Source: Anaerobacillus sp. CMMVII
Lineage (GTDB): Bacteria > Bacillota > Bacilli > Bacillales > Anaerobacillaceae
Reading direction: 5' to 3'
Length of the DNA: 64,000 nucleotides
Assembly (NCBI RefSeq): GCF_025377685.1
Contig: NZ_JACEHK010000015.1
Location: 521,549 to 585,548 of the forward strand
Part shown: positions 1 to 10,842 of the stretch, piece after piece
Numbering within the stretch: the stretch's first letter is position 1
Layout of the letters: each line of letters opens with the position of its first letter
Notes under the pieces: generated by a model
What the model was told of the DNA's origin: nothing
Database searches by the model: none
What the model saw: the letters and a program-made list of their open reading frames with translations, nothing else
Made by a program: the position numbers and the translations under genes

Positions 1-2
1 TC

Positions 3-392
3 AAAAATAATTACGATCGTTATTGGAAAAGATTTACCTGTAGCTTTTTATATGCTTGGACAGGTTTAAAACATGCGATTCACCGCGAACAAAATATGAA
101 AATTCATCTTTTCATTGCATTAGTTGTGATCGTCTTAGCTTTTGCTTTAAACATCCCTCTTCTAGAAAAAATAATCTTACTCCTTGTCGTTGGAATCGTT
201 ATTTCTTTAGAAGTTGTAAACACTGCTATAGAAAGGGTAGTAGATCTAGTCACGACAGAATATCACCCAATGGCGAAAGTAGCTAAGGACGTTTCAGCAG
301 GTGCGGTTTTCATTTTTAGCATTTTTGCAGTTATAATAGGCATATTAATCTTTTATAAACCAATAGTAGAGATAGTAAATACTCTTTGGTGA
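3..392 (+). CDS. dgkA: Undecaprenol/diacylglycerol kinase, 5' partial
   Basis: A small integral membrane kinase of the prokaryotic DgkA family; in Firmicutes it phosphorylates undecaprenol, feeding the lipid carrier used in wall synthesis. The reading frame is open from the window edge (KNNYDRYWKRF...), so the start codon lies upstream and about ten residues are probably missing. The family signature around EVVNTAIERVVD with the conserved Glu/Asn is present and is followed by two hydrophobic helices. The frame stays open upstream of the ATG at 96, and the residues there (YAWTGLKHAIHREQNM) are typical of the family N-terminus, so that ATG is internal. It heads the dgkA-cdd-era neighbourhood as in B. 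subtilis. Confidence 0.93.
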   Translation, partial: KNNYDRYWKRFTCSFLYAWTGLKHAIHREQNMKIHLFIALVVIVLAFALNIPLLEKIILLLVVGIVISLEVVNTAIERVVDLVTTEYHPMAKVAKDVSAGAVFIFSIFAVIIGILIFYKPIVEIVNTLW

Positions 393-519
393 AAATTCAT
401 TATACTAGGCTATTTTCGTACATTGTTAGAAAAGATGCCACGAGACCTTAGTGTTTAGGTTTAGAAGCAAACCAAGGCGATAACAGTCCTATACTAACGA
501 ATGAGAGGGGTTACTTCTC

Positions 520-1266
520 ATGTGGAAGACGTTTCAAAAAAATATTATTGTCGGTTTTATATCACTTTTACCAGCGATCGTAACTATTTACGTTCTACAG
601 CTTTTGTTTTCAATCATTGATCGGTTCCTAGGGCAGTTTTTGTCAGATATCCTAAAAGCTCTTCGAATTATTCGAATTGATGAGGGTACCATCTACTTCC
701 TAGGGGTATATACACCATTTTCTGAACGAATTGTTGGGATAGGTTTTATTTTAACTATCATCATTATTGCGGTGATCGGTTCTTTAAGAAGAAAAGGGAA
801 CAAGCAACATCTGTTTGACCGTGTCGATCATTTTTTCCGGAAAATACCAGTGGCCAATTATATTTATTCTTCTGTAGAGCAAATGATTAATGCGTTTACT
901 CAAGAACGTTCATCGTTCAAAAAAGTGGTAATGGTAGAGTATCCAAGAAAAGGTGTCTATACACTTGGGTTTCTAACTGGAGAATCAAAAGGTGAGGTAC
1001 AAAGAAGAACCAACAAAAACTGTATCAATATCTTTTTGCCCACGACACCTAACCCTACCTCGGGGTGGTTAGTGTTAGTTCCGGAAGAAGATGTAACTAT
1101 ATTAGACATGACGGTTGAACAAGGCTTGAAATTTATTATTTCCGGTGGTGTTGTTGTTCCGCCTGATCGTGCGACAATGGTACTAAGAGAAAAAAATAAC
1201 ACGGAACAAAAACAGTCTTTTGAGAAAGAAATTCTAGTAAAAGTTAATAGCAGGAAGGAAGAATAA
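520..1266 (+). CDS. DUF502 family membrane protein
   Basis: A 248-residue protein with two hydrophobic segments, near residues 8-35 and 70-90, followed by a soluble domain. The GLF-like block in YTLGFLTGE and the PTTPNPTSGWL motif are characteristic of DUF502 proteins, whose biochemical role is unknown. The start is the ATG at 520, preceded by GAGAGGGG. It sits between dgkA and cdd and ends 3 bp before the cdd start, so it is probably co-transcribed with them. B. subtilis lacks a gene at this position, so this is a local insertion or lineage-specific gene. Confidence 0.85.
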   Translation: MWKTFQKNIIVGFISLLPAIVTIYVLQLLFSIIDRFLGQFLSDILKALRIIRIDEGTIYFLGVYTPFSERIVGIGFILTIIIIAVIGSLRRKGNKQHLFDRVDHFFRKIPVANYIYSSVEQMINAFTQERSSFKKVVMVEYPRKGVYTLGFLTGESKGEVQRRTNKNCINIFLPTTPNPTSGWLVLVPEEDVTILDMTVEQGLKFIISGGVVVPPDRATMVLREKNNTEQKQSFEKEILVKVNSRKEE

Positions 1267-2566
<1,300 letters not shown>

Positions 2567-2585
2567 AAATAGCACTAAATTGTTT

Positions 2586-2616
2586 AACAATGGCTTTATA
2601 CAGCCATTGTTTTTTA
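2586..2616 (+). terminator. Intrinsic terminator after era
   Basis: A perfect 10-bp stem (AACAATGGCT with AGCCATTGTT), a 6-nt loop and a T-rich tail lie 20 bp after the era stop codon. It would end the dgkA-DUF502-cdd-era transcript. Confidence 0.85.
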
Positions 2617-2879
2617 TTTAGAAAATAAGCTAAAATGAGTGTAGAGGTAAAGTTGTGAAAGTTATTCAAAATGAGTACAATTTAAGGCATTGTACCCGAT
2701 GTTTTTTGCACTATTGCACTATACACTAAAAAAATTAGTAATTTTTCCTTATCATGTTTTTCGTAAATAAGGTCACTCTAAATGTTATAGCGAGGTCTAG
2801 GATAGCTTAAATAGAAATTCGGGTAAAACCGTGAACGACAGAAATTAGTTTCTCGAAAAAAGAAAGGGTGGTATGTCTT

Positions 2880-3023
2880 ATGTTAGATTTTTCCTGGAAG
2901 GTATTTTCGATGACAGGTAGCGTCGACACTTACTTAATATTAAAGGAAATTGAAAGAGACACTACGCAATCAACAGAGGAGTTCGGAGAGAAGCTAGATG
3001 AAATAGACACTCCTACAAATTGA
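2880..3023 (+). CDS. yqzL: YqzL-like small protein (47 aa)
   Basis: A 47-residue acidic protein beginning MLDFSWKVFSMTGSVDTYL and ending with an Asp/Glu-rich tail. From memory this resembles B. subtilis YqzL in length, N-terminal WxVFxxTGxVDTYL pattern and position between era and recO. The ATG is preceded by AAAGGGTGG. Function is unknown. It probably shares a transcript with recO, 37 bp downstream. The 260 bp before it, after the era terminator, hold no other gene. Confidence 0.85.
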   Translation: MLDFSWKVFSMTGSVDTYLILKEIERDTTQSTEEFGEKLDEIDTPTN

Positions 3024-3060
3024 TCTTGTTTGCTATTCTAAAATGGCGCGGTGATCACGA

Positions 3061-3810
3061 ATGCTTCAAAAAGTAGAGGGAATTGTTATTCGTACAACCG
3101 ATTATGGTGAATCGAATAAGATCCTAACATTGTATACTAGAGAATTAGGGAAAATTGGAGTGATGGCTCGTGGTGCTAAACGCCCAAAGAGCCGTCTTTC
3201 TTCAATATCGCAATTATTTACTCACGGACAGTTTGTGTTTCAAAAAACCTCAGGACTTGGTGTTTTAAACCAAGGGGAAATGATAAAATCCTTTCGTGAT
3301 ATACGAGAAGATATTTTTTTAACAGCTTATGCAGCTTATAACGTAGAATTGTTAGATAAATTAACAGAGCAAAATGATATTAATCCGTATTTATACGAGT
3401 TACTATATCAAACGTTAAATTACATCGATGAGGGTTTAGATTATGAGATCTTGACTAGAATTTTCGAAGTGAAAATGTTAAAAGTTGCAGGAATTGGATT
3501 ACATGTAGATGGTTGTTCGCATTGTGGTTCAACTGAAGGAGAATTTTCTTTTTCGATAAAAGAAGGAGGGTTTCTCTGTCACCGCTGTGTACATATGGAT
3601 GAAAGAACACTAAAAATGAATGCCGCTACTGCTAAATTGCTACGGCTATTTTATCATTTCGATTTAAATCGCTTAGGTTCAATCTCAGTCAAGAACGAAA
3701 CAAAAGCGCAGTTGAAACAAATTTTAGAAGCGTATTTTGAGGCATATTCAGGACTATATCTAAAAAGTAAACGGTTTTTAAATCAGATAGATAAAATGAA
3801 AATTGAATAA
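3061..3810 (+). CDS. recO: DNA repair protein RecO
   Basis: RecO mediates RecA loading and single-strand annealing in the RecFOR pathway. At 249 residues the length is normal. The N-terminal OB fold (GIVIRTTDYGESNKILTLYT) is followed by a helical domain and a zinc finger with Cys152, Cys155, Cys173 and Cys176. The Shine-Dalgarno is weak (GGTGAT). In B. subtilis glyQ and glyS follow; here they are absent and a hairpin-rich repeat follows instead. Confidence 0.95.
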   Translation: MLQKVEGIVIRTTDYGESNKILTLYTRELGKIGVMARGAKRPKSRLSSISQLFTHGQFVFQKTSGLGVLNQGEMIKSFRDIREDIFLTAYAAYNVELLDKLTEQNDINPYLYELLYQTLNYIDEGLDYEILTRIFEVKMLKVAGIGLHVDGCSHCGSTEGEFSFSIKEGGFLCHRCVHMDERTLKMNAATAKLLRLFYHFDLNRLGSISVKNETKAQLKQILEAYFEAYSGLYLKSKRFLNQIDKMKIE

Positions 3811-3900
3811 TCGAAAGATATCTCTTTTTAGAGCTATCTTTCAGGCTGCTGAGTAGTTTCAACAGCCACTTTAATTTTCCATTACAATTGCATTATGACC

Positions 3901-4005
3901 GTAGCCAAGCAAGGCTTGGCTCTTCACGCATAGCGTGAAGTTCGTAAACTAAATGAGGCGGAGGGACAAATTCATTTGTCCCTCCGCCTCATTTAGTTTA
4001 CGAAA
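3901..4005. repeat. Intergenic triple-hairpin repeat, family B, copy 1
   Basis: Three adjacent hairpins: AGCCAAGC/GCTTGGCT (3903-3921), CTTCACGC/GCGTGAAG (3922-3940), and a perfect 30-bp stem (3941-3970 with 3975-4004) around a 4-nt loop. A second complete copy lies at 61541-61641 and partial copies at 44659-44703 and 55187-55230. It fills part of the 460-bp gap between recO and ccpN. There is no T-run directly after the long stem, so it is not a standard terminator. Confidence 0.85.
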
Positions 4006-4272
4006 ACGTCAAAATGCAAAACTTGTTTTATGGATGCGGCTAAGTGACGACAATCTATTTTTGGCTACGGCACATTCAAATTAGATTAGCCAAAATCATC
4101 AAAAAAATATAAACTCTTGACAAGAAGGATTTGAAAATTGCTTATTATGGTATATAATTATCGAAAAAGCATAACACATTTGATTGGAAAAAACACAAAT
4201 ACATAAAGCTGGAAAACTCATTAGTCAGTTTAAGGATAGCTAGTTTTACTAGTAATGTGTGTTATGGAGGCG

Positions 4273-4914
4273 GTGATAAAAATCGAACTAAATACAAGGC
4301 AAGAACTTATTTTGCAAATCGTAAAAGATAATGGCCCGATAACAGGAGAACAAATAGCTGAAAGACTCTCCTTGACTAGGGCTACATTGCGTCCAGATTT
4401 AGCTATTTTAACGATGGCTGGTTACTTGGATGCTCGCCCAAGAGTAGGTTACTTTTACACTGGGAAAAGTGGTAGCAGACTTTTAACTGAGAGATTAACA
4501 AAGTTAACAGTACAACAATATCAGTCTATTCCAGTGGTTGTTACAGATTCTTCTTCTGTATATGATGCTATTTGCACCATGTTTTTAGAAGATGTTGGTA
4601 CGTTATTTGTTGTAGATCAAGAATCATCACTAGTGGGCGTCCTATCGAGAAAAGATTTATTAAGAGCAAGTATAGGAAAACAAATGCTCGAGACAATCCC
4701 GGTGAGTATTATTATGACAAGAATGCCAAATGTAACGATTTGTTATAAGGAAGATCTAATTATTGATGTAGCAAAGAAACTTATTGAGAAACAAATTGAT
4801 GCACTTCCGGTAGTAAAAAATGAAAATGGTACGAAATTTGAGGTTGTCGGGAGAATAACGAAAACGAATATTACTAAAGCGATTGTAGATCTCGCAAATG
4901 ATGAATTGGTTTAA
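4273..4914 (+). CDS. ccpN: Transcriptional repressor CcpN (HTH plus CBS pair)
   Basis: CcpN represses gluconeogenic genes (gapB, pckA in B. subtilis) in the presence of glucose. The N-terminal winged HTH contains ITGEQIAERLSLTRATLRPD, and two CBS domains follow. The start is uncertain. In-frame ATG codons lie at 4255 and 4264, but the best ribosome site (GGAGGCGGTGAT, 4265-4276) lies downstream of both. The homologous N-terminus (xIELNxRQ) suggests initiation at GTG 4273 or even at a non-ATG codon a few bases later. Its partner ppsR follows, as in other Bacilli. Confidence 0.93.
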   Translation: MIKIELNTRQELILQIVKDNGPITGEQIAERLSLTRATLRPDLAILTMAGYLDARPRVGYFYTGKSGSRLLTERLTKLTVQQYQSIPVVVTDSSSVYDAICTMFLEDVGTLFVVDQESSLVGVLSRKDLLRASIGKQMLETIPVSIIMTRMPNVTICYKEDLIIDVAKKLIEKQIDALPVVKNENGTKFEVVGRITKTNITKAIVDLANDELV

Positions 4915-4998
4915 ATAAAGAGATAAGTATTTCACTGATTTTATGTCACATTTTGAATTTTTTTAGGTGAAAATTCAAACATGAAAATGGAGGTAAGA

Positions 4999-5811
4999 AT
5001 GCAGATAATCAATCATCCAATAGTCTATGTAGTATCCGATTCTGTCGGGGAAACAGCAGAATTAGTTGTCAAAGCAGCTGCTAGTCAATTTAATCATTCT
5101 ATGATCGATATCAGGAGAATTCCTTACGTTGAAGATAATGAAACGATTGAAGAAGTAGTGACTTTAGCTCAAGAAGTAAATGCGATTATCGCATTTACGT
5201 TAGTAATTCCAGATAAAAAGCAGTATCTAATTGACCTAGCTGAAAAGGCTGGCGTTACAACAGTTGATATTATTGGTCCAATGATGGGGAAACTTCAGGA
5301 CTTAACTAAGAAAGAGCCTAGATACGAACCAGGTCTAGTTCATAAGCTTGATGAAGATTACTTTAGAAAAGTTGAAGCGATCGAATTTGCTGTAAAGTAC
5401 GATGATGGCAGGGACCCACGAGGTATTATGAGAGCAGATGTTGTTTTAGTAGGGGTATCTAGAACATCTAAGACTCCACTTTCACAATATTTAGCCCATA
5501 AACGTTTAAAGGTAGCGAACGTTCCTCTCGTTCCTGAAGTAGAACCGCCAGCCGAACTCTTTACAATTTCTCCAAAGAAATGTGTTGGATTAACAATTAG
5601 TCCAGAGAAACTAAATGATATTCGTGCTGAAAGGTTAAAAGCACTTGGACTAAAAGCGGAAGCAAACTATGCAAATATGGAAAGAATTAAGTTAGAGCTT
5701 GATTATGCAGAGAAGATTATGACAAGAATTGGCTGCCCGGTGATCAATGTTTCTAACAAAGCTGTTGAAGAAACTGCAAATTTGATTTGGAATATGTTTA
5801 ATGGGAAATAA
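4999..5811 (+). CDS. ppsR: Pyruvate,phosphate dikinase regulatory protein (kinase/pyrophosphorylase)
   Basis: A DUF299-family bifunctional kinase/phosphorylase that inactivates and reactivates pyruvate,phosphate dikinase or PEP synthase by phosphorylating the target threonine (YqfL in B. subtilis). [10 protein letters not shown] lies near the N-terminus and the P-loop-like GVSRTSKT at residues 152-159. GGAGGT at 4989-4994 places the start at ATG 4999, not the in-frame ATG at 4981. It lies beside ccpN, linking both to the control of carbon flow. Confidence 0.93.
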   Translation: MQIINHPIVYVVSDSVGETAELVVKAAASQFNHSMIDIRRIPYVEDNETIEEVVTLAQEVNAIIAFTLVIPDKKQYLIDLAEKAGVTTVDIIGPMMGKLQDLTKKEPRYEPGLVHKLDEDYFRKVEAIEFAVKYDDGRDPRGIMRADVVLVGVSRTSKTPLSQYLAHKRLKVANVPLVPEVEPPAELFTISPKKCVGLTISPEKLNDIRAERLKALGLKAEANYANMERIKLELDYAEKIMTRIGCPVINVSNKAVEETANLIWNMFNGK

Positions 5812-5819
5812 ATTTTATT

Positions 5820-5856
5820 AAAGCACAAGGTGAATAAACTTTGTGCTTTTTTCTTT
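5820..5856 (+). terminator. Intrinsic terminator after ppsR
   Basis: AAAGCACAA pairs with TTGTGCTTT around a short loop and is followed by TTTTTCTTT, directly after the ppsR stop. Confidence 0.85.
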
Positions 5857-5909
5857 GTTAAGGAAATTATATGTTTTACCATCTGTGGATAAGTTTAATT
5901 ATAGTGACA

Positions 5910-6043
5910 GTCTAGCTCCAAGACACATCAATGAAGTTACTTCATTGCAGGTTTTGCGACGAGTAAACGTAGTGACGCAGGAGCAAAGCAGAGAAGTAAC
6001 CCAGGAAGACCTTGGCTAACCAGGGCGCTTGCGCTTTGTTCTT
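5910..6043. repeat. Intergenic repeat, family A, copy 1
   Basis: It begins GTCTAGCTCCAAGACACATC and ends GGGCGCTTGCGCTTTGTTCTT. The first 75 bp match the copy at 34798 with a single difference. Copies at 28355 and 44991 share only the ends. I recall similar ends in intergenic DNA of other Bacillaceae but cannot verify this here. With the next element it fills most of the 570-bp gap between ppsR and the DUF188 gene. Confidence 0.75.
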
Positions 6044-6048
6044 GGAAA

Positions 6049-6180
6049 GAGTGAATTTCATCAATACCAAATAATTCAAGCTATATTTACTATATGTAGT
6101 TGCGAACAGTTTTTACGCAACTGCATATAGAACTTATTAGCGAAATAATGAATGTTAAAATGCATTTATAAAAAAAATAT
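6049..6180. repeat. Intergenic structured repeat, family C, copy 1
   Basis: About 132 bp matching the element at 19144-19277. Both begin GAGTGAATTTCAT, carry a central inverted repeat around a TACGCAACT core (ATATGTAGTTGCG with CGCAACTGCATAT here) and continue with TAGCGAAA and TAATGAA. It abuts the family A copy just upstream. No reading frame is seen. Confidence 0.7.
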
Positions 6181-6380
6181 GGCTAGAATGGAAAAAATGG
6201 CTTATAATGAAATATTGTGATCAAAAAATATGCATATTTTCCAACTAGAACAAATAAATTAAAAAAGTCAAGATTTAATATTTTTTTTTTGGTAATGATA
6301 GTAAGGGAGATAATCAACGAAGATTTGTAAGCTACTGTTAAAAAAGAAGGATTTCTCTGGGAGATGTAGAATAGTCAATT

Positions 6381-6842
6381 ATGCGCAATTGTGAACAGAC
6401 CGTTTATGTAGATGCTGATGCTTGTCCAGTAAAAGAAGAGATTGTGTCGATTTGTCGAAAATATAAAAAAACTGTTGTTTTTGTCGCTTCTTATGCACAT
6501 TCACTTGATCGTTTAGAAGGTTCTACCATTGTGATGGTGGATTCTCGTATGGAAGAGGTAGATCTTTATATCATTAATCATTGTAAACGCGGTGATATAG
6601 TTGTAACTCAGGACCATGGTTTGGCCTCCTTGTTATTACCAAAAGGTATTAAAGTAATCTCACCTAGAGGGAAACAGTTTCTAAATGAGGACATTGACGA
6701 ACTATTATTGGCAAGGTATTTAGGAAAGATGCAAAGAAGGGCTGGAATGAAAACAAAGGGCCCTACTAAGTTTACAAAAGAAGATAATTTAAAATTTGTT
6801 GAGAAATTCGAAAAAATTTTGTCTAACGTAGAAGGAATTTAG
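6381..6842 (+). CDS. yqxD: UPF0178/DUF188 protein (YqxD/YaiI family)
   Basis: A 153-residue protein of unknown function with a PIN-like acidic N-terminus. VDADACPVK at residues 10-18 and the central VTQDHGLASLLL are diagnostic. It lies immediately upstream of dnaG, as in B. subtilis. The start is the ATG at 6381; the ribosome site is weak. The assignment is firm at family level only. Confidence 0.9.
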   Translation: MRNCEQTVYVDADACPVKEEIVSICRKYKKTVVFVASYAHSLDRLEGSTIVMVDSRMEEVDLYIINHCKRGDIVVTQDHGLASLLLPKGIKVISPRGKQFLNEDIDELLLARYLGKMQRRAGMKTKGPTKFTKEDNLKFVEKFEKILSNVEGI

Positions 6843-6906
6843 CAAAAAAACTCGAATTAATATACTCCGACCTCTTATAAGAGCGAGTGAGAATGGTGTG
6901 GTTTTT

Positions 6907-8714
6907 ATGGGAAGTAGAATTTCTGAAGAAAAAATCGAAAAGATAAGAAATTCTGTAGACATTGTTGATGTGATTAGTGAATATGTTCAATTAAAGAAAC
7001 AAGGACGAAACCTAATTGGTTTATGTCCGTTTCACGGGGAAAACACACCTAGCTTTTCAGTGTCACCAGAAAAACAACTGTATCATTGTTTTGGTTGTGG
7101 GGCAGGTGGCAATGCGTTTTCCTTCCTAATGGCAATTGAGGGATATGAATTTCTAGACTCTGTAAAACATTTAGCCGCAAGGGTTAACATTGATTTACCA
7201 GAATTAGAAAAAAGTGAACCTACAAATGCGTCTAATGAACTTAATTCGATGATTGCTGGTAACGAACTAGCAGCTAAGCTCTATCATCATCTATTAATGA
7301 ATACAGAACAAGGGAAGGATGCCTTAAACTACTTAGTAAATAGAGGCTTCACAAAAGAAATGATAAATCATTTCTCAATTGGCTTTGCGCCTGATTCCTG
7401 GGAAACTTTAACACATTTTTTTCAGAAGAGAAATGTCCCACTAAATTATATGGAACAAATTGGCCTACTTGCTAAACGAGACTTTGATGGGAAACTGTTT
7501 GATCGTTTTCGAAATAGGGTCATGTTTCCAATCTGGAGCAAGGATGGTAAGGTCATTGGTTTTGGTGGAAGAGTTTAGGGAATGAACTACCTAAGTACTT
7601 AAATAGTTCAGAATCAAAGCTATTTAATAAAAGTAATATTCTGTACGGATTACACCTTGCTAGAGCAGAAATGAGAAAGAAAAACGAGGCAGTTTTATTT
7701 GAAGGTTATGTAGATGTTATTGCTGCATGGGAGGCTGGCGTCCGTAATGGGGTCGCAACCTTAGGAACGGCAATTACAGAAGAACAAGCAAAACTAATTA
7801 GAAGAAATGCTGAAACTGTAATTGTCTGTTATGACTCGGATAAAGCCGGACTGAAGGCAACCTATCGAGCCATTCAAATCCTTGAAGCGAACAATTGCTA
7901 TGTCAAAGTTGCAAAGTTACCTGAGGGCTATGATCCTGACGATTATATTCAAAAACACGGTTCTGAGAAATTTCGAATTGAAGTTATTGGTGCTAATCAG
8001 ACGACAATGGCTTTTAAAATGAATTACTTACGAAAAGGAAGAAATCTACAAAATGAAGGGGAAAGAATGCAATACATAGAAGCTGTTCTAACAGAAATTA
8101 CATCACTTTCAAAACCGATTGAAAGAGATCATTATGTTAGGCAACTTGCAGAAGAATTCTCCCTTTCCTTGGATGCCTTGAAACAAGAACTGTATCGCCT
8201 TGATAAATCAAATAATCGTAAAAGTATAAACCAAGCAAAACAGGAAGCACCGAAGTTCAAATCAAATTTTGCTACAAAAAAACGTCTCCTACCTGCATTT
8301 CATAATGCAGAGCGAATGCTTTTGGCTTTTATGATGAAAGATGTCAACATTGCAAGTCAAGTGCAAGCGAAAATCGGTGGGAATTTTAATATTGATGAGT
8401 ACCAATCAATAGTGGCCTATCTTTATTCATATTATGCTGAAGGAAATGAGCCGAACTCTAGTCAATTTATCCAAAAATTACCGGATGAAAAACTAGCTAG
8501 AATTGCTGCGGAAATTGCGATGATGACAGTAAGTGAAGAATTGTCGGAGCAAGAATTGAATGATTATTTTAAGCAAATCACAAACTATCCAAGAATCCTG
8601 GAAATTGAACATAAAGAAAAAGAACGAAAAGAAGCAGAGAGCAGGGAAGACCATGGTCTTGCCGCAAAGATTGGTATGGAAATTATTCAGATGAAAAAGG
8701 AATTAAAGCACTAA
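6907..8714 (+). CDS. dnaG: DNA primase (one frameshift at about 7576)
   Basis: Synthesises RNA primers at the replication fork. The CHC2 zinc finger is seen as Cys40, His43, Cys61 and Cys64. The Toprim motifs follow (LFEGYVDVIAA, and YDSDKAG for the metal-binding Asp-x-Asp), then a C-terminal helicase-binding region. The frame breaks at 7574-7576, where GTTTAGGG should read GTTTTAGGG. Restoring one T gives the conserved GRVLGNELPKYLNS. Because DnaG is essential, this is almost certainly a sequence error. ATG 6907 (MGSRIS) is preferred over the GTG at 6898 because it matches the family N-terminus. Confidence 0.95.
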
Positions 8715-8820
8715 TTGCTTTTATTATAAATAAAAAAAATATAACTGTTCTAATACTAGCAACAATCGTTGTTTTGATATGTAGGAGCTTGTAGTTGAAC
8801 TATCGGAAGGAGGGGGTCGT

Positions 8821-9939
8821 ATGGCAGAGAAACCACTTCGCCCAGTGGCAGAAGGAGAAATGTCAATCGATCAAGTTAAGGAACAATTAGTAGAGCTCGG
8901 AAAAAAACGAGGTGTACTATCATATGCCGAAATAACAGAAAAACTATCTGGTTTTGAGCAAGATTCAGATCAAATGGACGAGTTCTTTGAATATCTAGGT
9001 GACCAAGGTATTGAGGTATTAAATGAGTCAGATGATATCCCAAACATTCAAGAGGTAGCAAAAGAGGAAGAAGAATTTGATTTAAACGACCTAAGTGTTC
9101 CGCCAGGAATTAAAATTAATGACCCTGTTCGTATGTACCTTAAGGAAATTGGTCGTGTTCCTTTACTATCAGCAGAAAATGAAATTGAACTTGCCAAAAA
9201 AATTGAAACGGGTGACGAAGAAGCAAAGCGTCGTTTAGCCGAAGCAAACTTACGATTAGTTGTAAGTATTGCTAAACGTTATGTTGGTAGAGGTATGTTA
9301 TTCCTAGATTTAATTCAAGAAGGGAATATGGGTTTAATTAAAGCTGTTGAAAAGTTTGACTATGAAAAAGGCTATAAGTTTAGTACGTATGCAACTTGGT
9401 GGATTCGTCAAGCAATTACAAGAGCTATTGCCGACCAAGCAAGAACGATTCGAATACCTGTTCACATGGTTGAAACAATTAATAAGTTAATCCGTGTTCA
9501 ACGACAGTTACTCCAAGATTTAGGGCGAGAACCGACACCGGAAGAAGTTTCAGCTGAAATGGACTTAACACCGGAAAAAGTTCGTGAAATCTTAAAAATT
9601 GCTCAAGAGCCGGTTTCTTTAGAAACACCTATTGGTGAAGAGGATGATTCTCATCTTGGCGACTTTATTGAAGACCAAGAAGCATTAGCGCCTTCAGATG
9701 CTGCGGCTTATGAACTATTAAAAGAGCAGCTAGAGGATGTTTTAGACACGTTAACTGATCGTGAAGAGAATGTCTTACGTCTACGATTTGGGCTTGATGA
9801 CGGACGTACACGCACTCTAGAAGAGGTAGGGAAAGTTTTTGGTGTCACTCGTGAACGTATTCGCCAAATTGAAGCTAAGGCGTTACGTAAACTTCGCCAT
9901 CCTAGTAGAAGCAAACGCCTTAAAGACTTCTTAGAATAA
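8821..9939 (+). CDS. sigA: RNA polymerase primary sigma factor SigA
   Basis: Housekeeping sigma-70 factor of 372 residues, the normal Bacillus length. Region 1.1 occupies the N-terminus. Region 2 shows [19 protein letters not shown] and the -10 recognition helix with [14 protein letters not shown]. Region 4.2 ends with the [24 protein letters not shown] strong GGAAGGAGGGGG site precedes the ATG. It lies downstream of dnaG in the conserved macromolecular-synthesis order. Confidence 0.98.
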   Translation: MAEKPLRPVAEGEMSIDQVKEQLVELGKKRGVLSYAEITEKLSGFEQDSDQMDEFFEYLGDQGIEVLNESDDIPNIQEVAKEEEEFDLNDLSVPPGIKINDPVRMYLKEIGRVPLLSAENEIELAKKIETGDEEAKRRLAEANLRLVVSIAKRYVGRGMLFLDLIQEGNMGLIKAVEKFDYEKGYKFSTYATWWIRQAITRAIADQARTIRIPVHMVETINKLIRVQRQLLQDLGREPTPEEVSAEMDLTPEKVREILKIAQEPVSLETPIGEEDDSHLGDFIEDQEALAPSDAAAYELLKEQLEDVLDTLTDREENVLRLRFGLDDGRTRTLEEVGKVFGVTRERIRQIEAKALRKLRHPSRSKRLKDFLE

Positions 9940-9950
9940 GCTTGATTTTT

Positions 9951-9990
9951 TAAGGTTTACTTCAAACTTATGAAGTAAGCCTTTTTTATT
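9951..9990 (+). terminator. Intrinsic terminator after sigA
   Basis: A 13-bp stem (9952-9964 with 9971-9983, one mismatch) with loop AACTTA is followed by TTTTTT, 12 bp after the sigA stop. Confidence 0.85.
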
Positions 9991-10116
9991 AGGATTGTAT
10001 TCGCATAGTGCTGTTGAAACAACTAATACGACATGAAAACAGCAGTATAACATGATAACCAACCAAATGAAATCATGCTTGAAATATAGTTACATAATCT
10101 AGAGGTGTAAATAAAC

Positions 10117-10662
10117 ATGGAACGAAAGAAAATAATTATCGATGAAATTAAGCATTGGAAAAAGACTCGACTTCTCCCAGAACAATATTGTAATTTTTTA
10201 TTAACACTCTACACAGAAGGTGAAGAAACTGGGAACTTGGTCGTTCCAAAAGAAAATCGTTCAAAAAGGCTTTTTCAGCTTATCATGATGACGTTTGGTT
10301 TAGTAATATTTGGATTAACATTTCTTGTAATTTATTTTACTGACTTTTCACCCTTTTTGCAAACGGGTCTTGTGTTTATTTTTAGTAGTATTATGTTTTT
10401 ATTAGCAGTATCAGTAAAAAAAGACAATAAGATTTTTATGCACCTCTATATTTTATTAGGAGCATTAATGGTTTTTCTTGCTATGGTTTATGGGGTTAGC
10501 AGTTTTTTCCCAGATCAACCTCAAGCAATTTTTGTAACAATTATTTTTACCTGTTTTGTCTGGCTCTTAATTGGGAAAAGATATAACTTGAAGTATTTTA
10601 TTTTCTCAGGTGTTTTTGGAGTTGCAATAGGAACATTTTTTTTATTTTTTAATCTTAAATAA
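10117..10662 (+). CDS. Uncharacterised multi-pass membrane protein
   Basis: A 181-residue protein. The N-terminal 45 residues are soluble and charged (IKHWKKTRLLPEQYCNFL, reminiscent of the leader of DUF2157-like membrane proteins). About five hydrophobic segments follow to the C-terminus. The ribosome site is GAGGTG before the ATG at 10117. It stands alone between sigA and cccA. I do not recognise a function; the DUF2157 resemblance is only suggestive. Confidence 0.75.
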   Translation: MERKKIIIDEIKHWKKTRLLPEQYCNFLLTLYTEGEETGNLVVPKENRSKRLFQLIMMTFGLVIFGLTFLVIYFTDFSPFLQTGLVFIFSSIMFLLAVSVKKDNKIFMHLYILLGALMVFLAMVYGVSSFFPDQPQAIFVTIIFTCFVWLLIGKRYNLKYFIFSGVFGVAIGTFFLFFNLK

Positions 10663-10842
10663 AGCTTGTTCTATTAATTTTTATTATGATATAACTATAT
10701 TTATGATGTTAATGTGAATAATTTAAGGATTCTCACAAAAAATTATGCTTTTCCCTTTCTAGTGCCCATTTTTCGAGTAAAATAGCATTAGTTTGAAAAA
10801 ATGGTCTTATAAAAAAAGATAATCAAGTGAAGGAGTGGCAGT

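Noticed and set aside
7570..7580. Programmed frameshift or split primase gene
   Set aside because: No slippery heptamer or downstream structure was apparent, and many other genes in the window show the same one-base homopolymer loss, so sequence error explains it.
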